DNA of 64,000 nucleotides from Pseudevernia furfuracea (GCA_022315425.1 JAIUPT010000020.1:1550001-1614000), one strand, 5' to 3'. Counted from the stretch's first letter, positions 34,383 to 47,600 are shown. Translations and numbers: made by a program. The notes: generated by a model from the sequence alone, not told the origin.

Positions 34383-36280
34383 ATGGCCATCTCACTCGCT
34401 GAGCTTCCAATCGAAGTTTTACATCAGATTATATCTTATATCCCCCCCTCTTTTGTGCCTACTGTCCAGTCAGTTTCCCGCAAATTTAACGATCTCCCAC
34501 AGCCTCTCCTGTGGCGTGACCACTGCTGTACTCATTTCCGGTACTGGAGCTCCGAACATGACCTACAGCAAAAGCTCTCAGGAGCTGTCGTTGAGACGGA
34601 CTGGAAGAAGCTCTTCTTCCACCGTCACAGCATTGACCGTTCAATAACGCACGATGTTGACGGCATCCTCGCTAGCCAGCGGAATCGTATTGAGAAGGCC
34701 GAAAAAATCATGGGTCATGGCTACGATGCAAAGGATGCTTTACTGCAACACCTGAATGTCGGCGATGATGCTGAAGATGTCCTGGCTCGAAGGTATTCGT
34801 AATAAAATTTCCAACGTGCGAGGATTGAGCGCTGATTCCACACCAGATTCTATAGCAGCGCCGTCCTTGGGGGCTTACATCGAAGCATGGGGATTAGAGA
34901 GTGGGCGAGACTTAACGATGGGGACGTGGTGCCCCTGGAGAGAGCTCTAGCCGCCTTTGACATGTTTGTCTTGCACGAGAGAGATGGCGATTTCCATGAT
35001 GTATGTACCCAAGAACCAGAACCCGCTATCGCAGCTAAGAATCCCAGGTGGCCAGTCGTCTTGACGGTATTGCACAGCAAGTCTGCAGCGAGAACCCAGA
35101 ATTCATGGATCAATCGCAACAACTAAAAGCCATCGCGCTCGCAGAATTCTTGCGACAAAATGATTTGACGGGCATCAGTGGCAATTCTCAATACCATGAT
35201 CTGCAGAACAACTTCATCGGCATCGCCTTGCAGGACGGACCCCACTCATCTTTACCTCTCGTATCAGTGGCAATATACTGCTGTGTTGCGCAAAGACTTG
35301 GTATTGACGCCCAGCCTTGTGGATTCCCATTCCACGTGCTCGCCATCATCAAACCATCGCCAGGTCGTACATTGGATGGACGACATACGGAGTCTGGTAC
35401 ATCATCGGAGCCAATGTACATGGACCCCTACAGGTCCAACCAAGAAGTCCACGTGAAAGATCTTCGAGCCCAGCTTCAAAACTTAGGCATCTCTCCATCA
35501 AAATTTCCAGAGCTGCTGGGTGCTTCCTCAACCGCTGAGATCGTTCGTCGATCTGCAAAGAACATTATTACCTCGCTACAGGCCATTCGTCATGACCACA
35601 GTGTAGGCCACTTTGCCCCTGACGTGGATGGCGCATTATACGCTGCCCTCTGGGCAGTACTACTCCTGCCAGAAGGTAGCACAATCACGGCTGGCGCGCA
35701 ACGTGCCAATTTCCTGAGTCACATTGCGGGGCTTATAGAAAAGTATTTCCTCACAGATACTTGGCTAATTGAAAAGTACATCCTTCCTTTAATCGAGGAT
35801 TGTACTCAACATGGACAACTACAAGATACCATTAGGGTTATCCGCACAACTGATCATATGCCCAAAAACGTCAAAGCTCGTACGTCAGAGTCGCTGCGCA
35901 ACGTCCGATACAAAGTTGGACAAATATTCCATCACAAACGATATCATTACAAGGCTGTCATCACTGGCTGGGACGTGGAATGCGCTGCTACAGACTATTG
36001 GATGACACGTATGGGTGTACACGAGCTGCCAAGGGGCAAGTATCAGGGTTTCTATCATGTGCTGTAAGTGAGCATCCATGGATCCTTAGATTCTCTATTG
36101 ATTATGCGCCCCAGGGCCGAAGACAAATCCGTAAGATATGTTGCCGAGGAGAATATTGCGCTCGTGCAAGAGGAACCTGGCGAAAACCTCATGGCTTTAG
36201 CGGGTCAGCATTTTAAGCGATGGGACAGGACCAACGGGATATTTGTCAGCAACATTAAAGATGAGTATCCAGATGATTAG
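34383..36280 (+). CDS. F-box protein with transglutaminase-like and YccV-like domains (FBXO21-like)
   Basis: Probably a substrate receptor of an SCF ubiquitin ligase. Domain order equals animal FBXO21: an N-terminal F-box (LAELPIEVLHQIISYIPPSF with the following LWRDHC); a SirB1-type transglutaminase-like region (ALAEFLRQNDLTG, FIGIALQDG, VAIYCCVAQRLGIDAQPCGF, PFHVLAII); and a C-terminal hemimethylated-DNA-binding YccV-like domain (YKVGQIFHHKRYHYKAVITG, GWDVECAATDYW, YVAEENI). Three introns: after DVLARR, after RDGDFHDV (GTATGT...CCAG), and near 36065 (GTAAGTG...CCCAG). The frame closes at 36278-36280. Start at 34383 (MAISLAELP) is chosen because the F-box begins there; an in-frame ATG at 34344 adds 13 residues. 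About 580 residues. Substrates unknown. Confidence 0.9.
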
Positions 36281-36587
36281 TGCTTGACTTACATTCAAGA
36301 GCTTTCGTCGTGCTATTCAGGACGGTCATAGAATGACCAGGCTAAACCGTGTCTTGTTGGCGTTGAAAGGACTTTTAAGCCTTAGCAAAATGATAAGGGT
36401 ATCCAACGTCAAGCAGGGGCTATCTAGCGAGGCGGCCCAATACAGAGATGAAAGCAATAAGAGTCATTTCTTCAAGCACTACCATCTTGTTATGAGCAGC
36501 AGCTTTTAAGAATGGAAGGATCAACGTAATGTACAACAAGCATCAACGCTCAAAGGGGTATCTCGAAGATGAACGTGTCCACGCAAA
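36281..36587. other. Intergenic region between convergent genes
   Basis: Downstream of the F-box gene and of the minus-strand gene that follows. Nothing recognisable. Confidence 0.5.
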
Positions 36588-37748
36588 TCAACTCATGCCA
36601 ATCGCTTCATACAATTCTTTGATTTCCATCTGTGGTAGACCCTCAACTCTGCCTGACTCCATTTGTAGTAGCAAGGGTTTCCATTGACCCATTAGCATTT
36701 TGTCCAAGAAGTCAATTAGACGTCGCTCGAACTCGGCAATGGAGAGGTCCTTTGCCATCAACATTTCAAGGTGCGCCTGCAAGTCAGCTCCTGCCGGGGG
36801 GATGAGCTGCAGCACAACGCCCGTAAGCATGTGTGCACAATAAATTGGAGTTCAGACTTACAGCCTGGGTGTGCTCATCGCGGATTCTGTCCCAGCCGTC
36901 TACGACTGCATCTACACCCCAGAACATGGCGTTTATTTGGAAATCATCGCTTCCTTCCTCTGCGCTACACTCAGAGTCGAACCCCCATGAAAAAGCTTCC
37001 TGAAGCACTTCCTTACGCTGAGATCCATAGACGAGGTACTGTTCGGCCACAGCTTGCGCCATATAGCCGGCTGCCAATCGCATCCAGGTTTCGGTGATTG
37101 TTCCTCCTTGCATCGAAATCTGGGCTGCTGACACAGCCATGAATAGAGGGATCGTGTCAAGTAATGATATCGCAGGTCGAGAGAGGTCATGTGTTTCGGA
37201 CATTTTGTTGCCAGCGGTGGATTCATGACCTGTGTATTCTTTCTTAAACTCCATAACATTGAAGGGTGCGAGGTATTCAGTCAAGTCGGGAAGGTCTAAA
37301 GCGGCGAAGTCATTATCGCCGGAACGGAAAGAAAAAGCTTGCTCTTGACGCCGATGCCGTAGGTTCTGCAGGACTGGCGCAAGAGGAGTTGTCTCTGCTG
37401 GCGCTGAACGCTTCGTGAACATTACGGTGAATTTGAGGAGGCGTAAGCGAAATCGTAAGTCTAAGCTGGCGTGATGGTCTGGGTGCATGGTGCGAAACAT
37501 GGTGAAGAAAGCTGTTTCTGGCATGAGCTTGCTTGCCTGCACATCTTTGATTGGAACTAGCAATGCCTACCGTCGACAAGCTGTAGGCACCCACTCGATT
37601 GCTCTTGCTGGTCAAATGCATGGTCGGGCACAGCTTTGGAGCCTTTGTAGTCTTCCAACAAAGCCTTGATAGCCGAGAATATAAGATAGTCAAGGATCCA
37701 CTCGTCAATTTCGAGTTGTAGTAACGGATCGGCAGATCTTTCCATCAT
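36588..37748 (-). CDS. Conserved-looking fungal protein of unknown function
   Basis: I do not recognise the family. Three coding blocks can be joined. Exon 1 from the ATG at 37748 is MMERSADPLLQLEIDEWILD..., with a short intron near 37560-37595 (donor GTGGGT). The main block is PIKDVQASKLMPETAFF through WGVDAVVDGWDRIRDEHTQA. The last block, VVLQLIPPAGADLQAHLEML, ends LYEAIGMS. Roughly 340-350 residues, mostly helical in character, with no signal peptide or membrane segment. The central part has a long alpha-helical TWMRLAAGYMAQAVAEQYLV segment, and the end is acidic. An upstream ATG one codon in (37745) is an alternative start. Introns and codon use look normal, supporting a real gene. Confidence 0.75.
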
Positions 37749-38112
37749 TAATTCATTATTATCGCAGGGACAATCAGACCTCTAGATCGTTCGGGCCATG
37801 CTTGAAGACTGCGGGGCTCCTAGGTAAGAGTATATGTCAAACGAGCCCCGATGATTTGCAACTTGCACGGATAAAAGAAGAGTACTGCCGTTGGCACGCA
37901 AAGTCCTGGACAAGCCCTAGCCCTACTTTCGGAAGACTGCCCCAACTTTTGTAAGCGGTGCGTTATCCGAGATCTTGGCGAGAGGAGTGTACTCCGTAAG
38001 GTACCTAATTTTACCCGCGTTTTAATCGCACTACTCTACTTCTTCTCAAAATGTTTTTCAATTCCCTCAATTGAAAATTTAGATAACTAATTAAGTCATA
38101 ACTTTTTAAATT
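37749..38112. other. Upstream region with MITE copy B, left of tRNA-Met
   Basis: It contains the second copy of the 18.8-kb MITE-like element (37890-37980), then about 130 bp of AT-rich DNA before the tRNA. TAAGGTACCTAATTTTACCC lies near 38000. Confidence 0.5.
37890..37980. mobile_element. MITE-like element, copy B (shorter)
   Basis: It starts GTTGGCACGCAAAGTCC, nearly identical to the left end of copy A. Read on the minus strand, the interior has CGCCAAGA, CTCGGATAACGC and TAGGGCTAGGGCT, matching copy A in order. Relative to A it lacks the CTTTACGCTTGAAC stretch, which may explain the missing second end. It sits 130 bp upstream of a tRNA gene. Confidence 0.6.
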
Positions 38113-38217
38113 GTCTGGATGGCTTAGTTGGTTAAAGCGTCGGTCTCATATTCATTTATGACTGTCCTTTCAAGGGCGGATATCCGAAGGTCGTGAGTTC
38201 GACCCTCACTCCGGACA
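38113..38217 (+). tRNA. Elongator tRNA-Met (CAT) with 31-nt intron
   Basis: Acceptor GTCTGGA pairs with TCCGGAC (38210-38216), with one G-U pair. The D-arm is GCTT...AAGC with the A-box TGGCTTAGTTGG. The anticodon stem-loop reads TCGGT-CTCATA-A-TCCGA with anticodon CAT. An intron of 31 nt (38151-38181) sits directly 3' of position 37, the standard place. The T-arm is GTGAG-TTCGACC-CTCAC. The U-U at 31-39 is also found in other eukaryotic elongator tRNA-Met genes. A TTTTT run at 38220 would end Pol III transcription. Confidence 0.93.
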
Positions 38218-38552
38218 ACTTTTTGGCTTTTGTAATACCCGAGGTCACAAGTTCGGCGGATAAGCGACTATGCAGCGGTCGAGGGGGTGTATAGGATACA
38301 AAGCAAAGCATGGTACGCAACTGAAGCGCACTACCATATATGTCCCCTACTATAGAAGACCTGTTGACAAACGACAGGCGCAAGGGCCGTTCAAAATTTG
38401 GCTGGACCAAATGTCACATTTATTGTCGCTCAAACAGTCGTACATAAGATATGAGTGAACCCAGCTTTTCTTGTCTTGCGCCGAAATGGAGTAAATTGAT
38501 CGCTTCATGGGGTATCTCGACAGAACGCTAAGAGATTACAACCGATATGTAA
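38218..38552. other. Intergenic region between tRNA-Met and UCH37 gene
   Basis: It holds the Pol III terminator T-run and the downstream region of the minus-strand UCH gene. A 62-codon chance frame at 38270-38458 is not supported. Confidence 0.5.
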
Positions 38553-40143
38553 CTACACTTCTTTCAATGACTGCTTCTTGACCCTCATTTTCCGCACGAA
38601 ATTTTGCATCCTCGCTCCGTAATCACATGTTCGAGATGCAGCTCTTTCCTCATCCGATTGATTTGATTGAATTTCTTCTCTGATTGACAATCGTAGACCC
38701 GCCTGGGCGGTAATGAGTTGCTCACGGTGCCCAAGGATATCTGACGCGATATCACCGTGGCAGAGATCCATCACAGCCTGAGACGGTTCAGCTTGATCAA
38801 GCATCTCTTGCGTGAGGTCATAAGCCAAGTCGGGGTTACTGATCAAGCTATCAGTTCCCGCAGATTCACCATTGGTCGAGGAGTCGATGAAGGCTTCCCA
38901 TCCCGGTTTGACAATGTCCAACCGAGTCGACAATGCATTGATGGCTTTCACGTTCTCAGCGAGAGCAGGAACCATCTCGAGCAACGGATCCCGGACGAGA
39001 CTTAGAATTGCAAACTCGATCTGGCCCTCTTCATACTGGGCCATACGAGCCTCGATGTCGGGCTTTGCTTGACTGAGCCAGTCGCCCTGTACTGAGCCTG
39101 TGTCAAATGTCGTCAGCGTCATGAGATTTTTGGGAGGTTACTTGGCACTTACCGAGACACATTGGTTGGCGTTCAAGTCCATCAAGCTTCCAAAGTTGGT
39201 CTTCAATAGGCATAAAGGCAATAAAGTGAAAACCCGCTTCACTCTCATCTTCATCTACTGTTCTTTTCCTGCCTTTCTTTGCTGTAGCTTCATTTCTGAG
39301 GAGAAGGTCCGCGTTCAACATGTCCATTTTCCTGCCGATAGCCTGAGTCTCGGTCTTCTGTCTAAAGAAGAGGTACAGAATGCCACGTGTGCAATTGGGA
39401 AGCATGATGTAGTACGACATGTTGGGACTGTACGTACCTAGCAAATGAATTATGGACTCCTTTGACGAAATCGAAGTTCCCTATAGCGTCACCTCGTAAA
39501 GCTGGGGTAAAATTGGCGGTAAACACCTTGAATCCACGAAGACTTTCCCCTAGGTCAATGCTTGGAACGTTATTGACAATATTCAGCAACGCAACACTCG
39601 CACACGCATTGTTGATGGTCTATGCTTAATCAGATATCACAACTAGCAATGAAGCCAAGAATCTTACCTGGTTGGCAAACCAAACCCCTTCAGGACAACT
39701 TTGCTCTTGCTTCTCGGAGTCCTCCTCAATCCATTTGAACAAGAAGATTAGACCATAGACGGGTCGACTGCCCATCAGATCAGATTCTTGGCTATGTTGC
39801 AGTAGGAAGGTAGGAACACGGGGAGGCGCTCACGGTAGATATGCAAGTATCTCATCATCTAAAGAGACTATCTCTTGCACTTTGACGCCTTGGACTCCAA
39901 ATTTCTTGAGCATGATGTTAAAGAAAGCCTGCAACTGCTGTAAGCACACATCTACACTCGAATACTTTATGCATTATGAAAACGCACTGGTTCTGATTCA
40001 ATTTCGCAGAAACCCTTCCAACTACGCTTGTCTTCTATGGTTGCTGGGGCTGAAGGATCTTGAGGGAAAGTCTTCTCGCTGAAGGTGGCATTTGAAATAG
40101 TGGAGGAGCTACCAACACGCCTTCTGGTTGCATGTCCAGCCAT
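38553..40143 (-). CDS. Ubiquitin C-terminal hydrolase, UCH37/UCHL5 type
   Basis: A cysteine deubiquitinase; in animals and many fungi UCH37 sits on the proteasome lid through RPN13. The start at 40143 (MAGHATRRRV) is the first ATG of the frame. The peptidase C12 domain can be followed: KGFCEIESEP, then FFNIMLKKFGVQGVKVQEIV, PEGVWFANQ (oxyanion Gln), NNACASVALLNIV (nucleophile Cys), GFHFIAFMPIEDQLWKLDGL (catalytic His and Asp), and GDWL...IEARMAQYEEGQIEF. It continues into a C-terminal extension with MQNFVRKMRVKKQ, where UCH37 proteins carry the KEKE/ULD tail. Several introns; the NQ/TINNAC join crosses one. Very likely functional. Confidence 0.93.
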
Positions 40144-40545
40144 ACTGAACAATGGGATAGAGAGGGACTTTGATTTGGAATTAGGCTGATGAAATTCAAA
40201 CCCATTATGATCTGACAGTCATTGACCGGTAAAACAAAGAAGAACATAAGGCATTTAGACACTGTTTTAAGCGTCTCGAAGCCCAGACGCACCAACACGC
40301 GCGGTTGGCGGCAAATTGGTCCGCGCTATCTCGAAAGCAGACTTGGACTTTGGCGAGTGTTTGCCCAAACATTTCTCTCAACGCCCTTGCGACGTGACTT
40401 GATTCTCAGCGCAGCTTTACTTTGATGCGGGGTATGACACACAGGGGTTATACACGTCTGATTTCCCTGCGGTCCTTGTGAAGTGGCTGTATTCTGTCTC
40501 CTTAGGGGATTTCAACTGGAGTATTCGAAACACTCCAAGCATGCC
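40144..40545. promoter_or_regulatory. Shared upstream region of UCH37-like gene and POM152
   Basis: 402 bp between divergent starts. No extra gene recognised. Frames at 40222-40425 and 40417-40617 overlap real exons or are chance. Confidence 0.4.
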
Positions 40546-43500
40546 ATGAATGGCACTCCTCGCCTTCGTTCGGCCTATCCGACAACCCCCGTATCCGGGC
40601 AGAAGCAGTATGGCCACGGCGCGAACCCCGCGCCCCAGGGGCCTCGGTCACCCTTACAGCCAGCAACATCGCTCAACACGAATGCTCCTACACCGATGAT
40701 TCCGTTTACCGTGGTTGATGCACCCTCACAGAGGCTCTACGTTGCGCTTTTTTACACTGCATTGACTATTTGGAGACTGTATGACTTTTTCGGACTGGTC
40801 TCGGACGAGGCAGAATCCCTTTGGATGTTCATGAAATGGCTTGCAATCGATTCTGTTTTCCTTTACGGTTTGCCCGAACTCCAGATCCCTTGGCTGCAGT
40901 GGTCATCCTCAATGACCGCTATCCTGGTCATACTGCATACCATGCTCAATGCGCTTCTTATGTTCCGCATACCGGTTCGTCTAGCCCTACGCTCAAACAA
41001 CGAGGAAATACATGCTCACAAACCGATAGATTCCCGTCACATCTTGGTTCCTAGCATTTACGAAAATAGTGTATGACAGAGAACTTGCGGTTTCGGAAAG
41101 AAGTGTTAAGCCAGCTTCCATTCTCCAAAACTCATCCTTAATACTGGGGAAACAAATTATCCACATACTGCCAGAGGGGTACGTATTCGCCCAATTTCCA
41201 GCAGCTGACATAGCTGACTCTGAGCAGCTCGGCAATGCTGAATCCAGACCAAAGACCTTTCTGCATCGGGGATTTGGAGACTTCCGTCGACCTGCCCATC
41301 CGCATCAATCAAACGAATCCAATATCCATCGAACTACTTAGGATCGACATCGACACAAACGCCAATGAGACAATTGTTGTGACGGCCAAAAGTATCAACA
41401 AGCTGAAGAGGCAAGCAGATAAAAACTTTGCCAAGAACGATCGCACAAGCCCCCGTGTCCTGAATTACGCAGTCAAAAAGACTGGCCTGTATAGGCTCGA
41501 GAAAGTACTTGACGAGTCGAAGCTCGAGGTACAGAGACGCCTTTCGGATACACTTGTAGTTCAATGCCCGAGGGCGATGGTGAAGACCACATTGCAGGAC
41601 AAATGCAAAGGGGATCTGTCGGACTTTTATCTACAAGTGGAGGCAACACCTCCATTAAAGATAAGGTATAGCAAGATGGTGAATCACAAAGATCAAGATC
41701 ATGTTCTTCTAAATATACCTTCGGAGAACTTGGTCTCGCCATTGGGTCGACAACGAACTTCAGGTACCCTGGTCTCGCTTGATTCGTCGGCTGACATGGA
41801 CATCTCTTGGGCGCGGGCTCAGACTATCAACATACCGCTCAATGAGTCACTTGGCGTCAGTGGGGACTGGCACTACATGATTGATGAGGTTCAGGACGCT
41901 CGTGGTAACTTCGCAAATTATTCCGATATACGCTCATCGCAGTCAGGCCTACAAAAGATCTTGAAGGGTCATCAATTAGAGCAGCACTTCTCTGTGCACG
42001 AGAGACCTCGGATCGCATTACGCGAATATGATTCGCAGCACCCAATCAAGGTCAAGAAGGGGAAATCCAAAATTCTTCCAATTCATCTCACCTCGACAGG
42101 ATCCGGAAAGCTCGAAGACGCACCGTATACGCTTTCATATCTCTTCACTCCACAGGAAGAGTTACTTCCTGACCAGAAGCACTCAAGCGCAGCGACACTC
42201 AAAGAGACAACCGTTTTAGATACGAGTCATGGGCTTGAAATCCGTGAGCCAGGCCTGTATACTCTGCAGTCGGTTGGTACCAGGGTTTGTGCTGGGGAAA
42301 TTATGGAACCGTCGTCTTGCTTGCTTCTAAACCCTCCCGAGCCAGATCTCGCTATCAGTGCCGAGACTATCCCCGACAAATGCGCTGGTAGCTCCATAGG
42401 CCTCTTGGTTGATCTTGACCTGTCTGGAACTCCACCATTCTATGTCTCTTATAGTATCAGACAACGTGGAGGTGATGTCACTCCGAAAGTTGAGACAATC
42501 GACCGCCTGCATACGCAGCTTGAGTTGAAACCTTTGCAAGCAGGTCACTATACCTACCAATTTAGCGGTATCAGCGACGCTGTGTATGGTGATCCCAGGT
42601 CTCTAAGGCACAAGGATTTGATTTTAGAACAAGATGTCAAGCCCCCTGCTGTCGCACGAATTCTGGACGCGCAACCGAAGCGGAGAGCTTGTATCGAAGA
42701 ACCAGTGACCTTTGCTATCCAGATTTTGGGCGAGCCTCCTTACACTGTCGATTATGAACTTGTCCACCGTGGTCGACGGCAGAAGCATACAATTGCCGAC
42801 ATTCAGGACAGCATCTACAGGCTCACTACCGAGCCTCTGAGAGATGGCGGAGAATATACGCTGGCGTTGATAAGTATCACGGACCGATCGGGATGCCGGA
42901 TAGCACTCAAAGAAGAGGCAAAGGTGGACGTCGGCTTGCAGAGACCGAGGGCTGCATTCGGCCACTTGGAAGGCAAGCGAAGCATTCAAGCTCTGGAGGC
43001 CAAAAAGATACACCTACCTCTCAGGCTACAAGGCGAACCACCATGGACTGTTGCCTATCGCAACAGAGACGACCTTACGGCACAGCCGATAGAAAGAACG
43101 TTGCGCGACAGTAACGATCATATCGAAGCCACTGCTGAGGGGACATATGAAATCGTTGACGTCCGAGATGCCCACTGTCCAGGCACTGTAGACATGTCTG
43201 GCCACCGATTCAGCGTATCGTGGATCCCCAGACCCTCCATCGAGATATCAGAGAGTCCTCTGGTCGAATTTACCAGGGGGACACATGTTAAAAAGGAAGT
43301 CTGCGAAGGCGACGAAGACATGACGGATGTCTCCTTTACTGGTACAGCTCCTTTTAACGTTGAGTACGAGCAACGCCACAAGCCTGACCATGGCTCACAA
43401 TCTATGAGCTCCAAGAAGTTCAGCGCGGGCTTGAACTTGGCCTCTTTGAGAATGGAGACATCTGAAGCTGGGATGTACGAATACAAATTCTCGAAGTTGG

Positions 43501-44510
43501 GAGACACCTCGTACAACCACGATCCTCGAAAATTTACTCCTTTAACAGTACAGCAGTTTGTGCAACCCAAACCTTCTGCTCGTTTCACGGAAGCCGGCAA
43601 GACGTATAGATACTGCCAAGAGGAGGAAGCAGGTGACGAAGTAGTCCCAATCAGCTTGACAGGCCTACCTCCGTTCCATCTCGAGCTCGAGATCAAACAC
43701 TACGCAAAATCGAAGCCCGAGCTCATTAACATTCCCAACGTTGAGACCAGTCGTTACAATTTGCACATTCCGCACAGAGTCCTTGCGCTTGGAACCCATT
43801 TCGTTGCCATCCGCAAAGTTCGAGACTCTCGTGGCTGCCAGCGTACCATGGACTTGAACGCCCCGCATGTGCAAGTCAGCGTTGCAGACATCCCAAGCAT
43901 CTCTCCACTAGAGGACCAGGAGGACTACTGCGTCGGCGACCGTATCGCATACACGTTGTCCGGCACCCCTCCCTTCAGCGTATTTTACACATTTCAAGAT
44001 CACGAACGCAAGGCTTCCGTCCCTTCGACAGAATTCAGACGCATAGCCGAAAAACCGGGAATTTTCGTCGTCACAGCACTTAGTGATCAGAGGAGTACTG
44101 ACGCTTGCAAAGCGAAAACGAAGATCACGAAGGTGATACACGAAATGCCCAGCGTCAGGGTCAGCAAAGGAAGGACAGCCACTGTAGATATCCATGAAGG
44201 CGGCGTTGCCGAAATACTCTTTGAGTTCGGAGGGACGCCACCGTTCCATTTCACGTGAGTTCTTGACTTCTTTCCACTGCTCGACCAGGCTAATACAGCG
44301 CCCAGCTACACGCGCAGTACGACACCGTCGAAAGGCAAGAAACTGGAAGTGCTCGAAACCAAAAATGAAATCTCCCACGAGCACAGCAAGACAATTCGGG
44401 CTTCAGACGAGGGGATGTATGAGGTGGTCTCGATACGAGATAGATATTGTGCTTTCTCTAAGCAGAAAGCGCCAGACATTTCGGGTCAGAAGTTACTGAC
44501 CAACAGATGA
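40546..44510 (+). CDS. POM152: Nuclear pore membrane ring protein POM152
   Basis: An integral pore-membrane nucleoporin whose long lumenal part forms a string of Ig-like folds around the pore. The start at 40546 gives MNGTPRLRSAYPTTPVSGQ, a disordered cytoplasmic tail. Transmembrane segments follow (RLYVALFYTALTIWRLYDFF, MTAILVILHTMLNALLMF, and IPVTSWFLAFTKIVY after an intron). The lumenal region has repeated GTPPF/GEPP(Y/W)-type motifs: SGTPPFYVSYS, GEPPYTVDYEL, GEPPWTVAYR, GTAPFNVEYE, TGLPPFHLELE, SGTPPFSVFY, GGTPPFHFT. At least seven such repeats match POM152. Three introns (near 40979, 41178 and 44258). About 1270 residues, the usual length. Stop at 44508-44510. Confidence 0.96.
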
Positions 44511-44663
44511 GTCGGATCTGATCATAAAATCATTGTAGCAAACTAGTAATATAGCGGGCGTTGCAAAAATGATACCGGGAAACATCTGCTTGCTTTCTTC
44601 GGGCGTGGATACGCTGAGAGTGATTACTTTCAACTGACGATCCTGCCTTCATTGCCTCGTGCT

Positions 44664-47600
44664 TCATCGCTTAACTTCGATCCGTGATACCATATCTCCT
44701 CCAAGCCTCGCAATATCATGTAGAGTCGCAGCCTTGTTGATATTGATTTGAGAATCCTCATCGCTTGACCACAGAATGGGCTTCGTAGAATACGGTAAAT
44801 TTACCTTCCACGGCCTTGGTCCTGTCTGCGGATTCCAGAGTCCGGCGATAAGAGAGCCTCCATGCTCGTTACTAAAGAATAGAACGTTGCTGCCATATAC
44901 CCCCCTCAGCTCGCCTAAGAACAATTGTACTGGGTCAAATCCGGAAAGGCTCTTGTCCTGATCAGACTGAACATGCAAATTCTTGAACACGGAATGTCTC
45001 TTCTCTCCATGGTCGGTCCTGGTAGATTTTGGATTGAGGTGAATGACGAAATCATAGTCCGCCATCGAAGCTACAAAAAGCGCTTGAGGCTCGAGATTCG
45101 TTCCTTGCTCCTTCATCATGCCACATGCTGCCTTCGCCAGGCTGGTGAAACGAGCCGCTACGACTTTTGACGGACCGATCTCAGTCCACGTGATCCCACT
45201 TGGATCTAGATTCGAGGCTGCAAACATAGAAATTCGATTCATAGCCGGATCGATCTTTCTCCAGGCCTCGAAGCGCAGATTGATGGCCTCGATCTCCGGG
45301 CTGGTTAACTCACCGTTGAAGTCTACAATCAGAGGTTCATTTTGCCAGTCCCATTTCGATACAGACGTCAACGTTCTGAGGAAACCTGTCATGACACTGC
45401 CAGGGACAGACCAAGGATACGGGTGCACAAAAGTTCGGACGGTGAGAAGCTCGATCAACTCGTCGCTGACGTGACTTGAGAGCATGTGGGAGTCGCGCCA
45501 TTTCTTCATTAGGCGCATGGAGGGCGAGAGGAGTGGAAAGCGCGTGCTCAGCGTGCGGATAGCCTGGGTGTGGATGGGCCCTTGGATGAAGTCGCGTTTA
45601 TAGGTCGAGAGTGCGGACGCCGTCTGGTCTCGGCTGGCTGCAGTGTGTGAAACGTCTTTCATGCCCCGCTCAAGGAGGTTGAATTCGCGCTCATGGTGAA
45701 TGCGAAGACGGAAGAATGCGCCAGACGGGTAGTGGATGTCTAGAAAAGCGATGTTCAATAGTCTTTGGTTGCAATTTTCTAGTCCTAGTCGTGCTACCAG
45801 ACCATTGATCGACCCTTCCAGAAGCTCGGCCATCTTCAGTAGAAAAGCTATCTTTGTCCTCTGCACAGCTGTGATATCGTCAGGCCACCGGACGGAGCCT
45901 TCAAATTGGACACAGATGTTTGCTGGTTCCATCTGACCTTGAGAAGGATGGAGGGTAGGAACTCTCAGTGAAGAGTATCTCAGCTGAGCATCCGCGGCAG
46001 AAATCTGCCGGATCTGGAGCGGCAAGCCTTCAAGGGCCCTAATCCCTTTCTCTAGGCACTCAAAAGCGCTCATGACAGGCTGGAAAAGTGTCGATGGACT
46101 ATTAACGGCCGATCCTGGACCGGGAAGTAAGCGATCATAAGACTCTCCAATAAGCTCGATACCATCGTCTGCATCTTTCTCGATATGCCGTCGAATGACA
46201 TAGGCCACTATTTGCTTCAATACATTGTCCTTTGGATCTGGGGTTGACCATATTAAGCTTTCTAGGATGCTACCGTCTCTGAAACGCCGCAACTCTGCTT
46301 TTTCACCCCAGAACCCGCGGAATTCTGTGGCAGCGACTTTGTCTTCTGCAGAAGGACCCCTATCGACAGTGCGACCGATGTTCTCAGGGTCAAGTAGCAG
46401 TCCTATCTGGACTTGACGGAGACCCTTCGTTACTTTTGGTGGCGCTGTGGCGTCCCAAGGAAGGATTGGTGGTCGTTGCATATGCAATAGTCTTATTCTG
46501 TCACCAAGTCCCGTACTTAACGCTTTGTGTACTCTTTGACAGAAGTATGTTTCGTCGTCAAGGGCGTCTCCCATCTGCGATGCTGGTCTCGGCAGTTGAC
46601 TTGTGCGCATTTTCATGACACAATCAAATCTCTGCAGCAGATCGTCGACGTTTGTCATGAAACAAGCGTCAAATTGGTCCGATAGTGGATCACTTAGCAG
46701 CTTCAATGTGACTCCAGCTTCATGCCTTAATGTTGCATATGACCACGGCGTCATTTTGAATAGTATATTCATGCCTCGTTTGCCATCGAATAGCATTGGC
46801 CCGTTATGATCGACAAGAGCGATGTTATCAGAATGCACGAACACAGGGCTCGCTAAAACATCCATGAGAGATAGGTACTGCAACGTCGCTTTGAAAAGCT
46901 GGTAACTGTCATAGCCACGCAATAATATTGGCTTTCCTTTGGTACCGCCTCCCTGCATAAGTAAAGCCATGGTGCAGGCCCATTCAAAAGGTCCAAATTC
47001 TCGACCCAGGCCACGTTGTCGCAGCCATACATTACCAAGCTGACACGCGTCAGAGAAGCCATCTGACTGCAATGAGGACGCATGCAGGTACTTCAGATAG
47101 GCTAAAGAAGAGCACTCTGATCTCAGTGACGCATTATAGAATGGCGTTGGCACATTGGAGCTGCTACCCTGAGAAGGGACCTTACCAGCCGTCGAACGAA
47201 TGCAGTTTTTGTGGGGTAGCGTTTTGGAAATGGGAAACAAATCTCCATCAGCGGCAAGAATAACTCGAATCTGGTATTTCAATTTTGAACCACCATCTGC
47301 GAGCAATGAGCAAAGCTGTCCTTGGGTTCAGAGTCATGAGATAGTACCTTGAAGAGGAGTGATAATGATTATAGGCTGCAAATGATTGTCATTCTGGTGA
47401 GCAAAAGCGACGGCGTATTGGTCTTCTTGAGCTTCTTCAATACCGCTGGCAATGCAGGCCAAGTAGTATGCCCTTTTGTGGAAGTACCTATAGTTCAAAT
47501 AGTCTTTCTCTTGGAAGATGTGCTTTTGTACGTATTAGAAGTTGAGGACCAGCAAGGATGGGCAAAGCAGCGGTCTCACCGATGGCATAGTGACCGCCAA

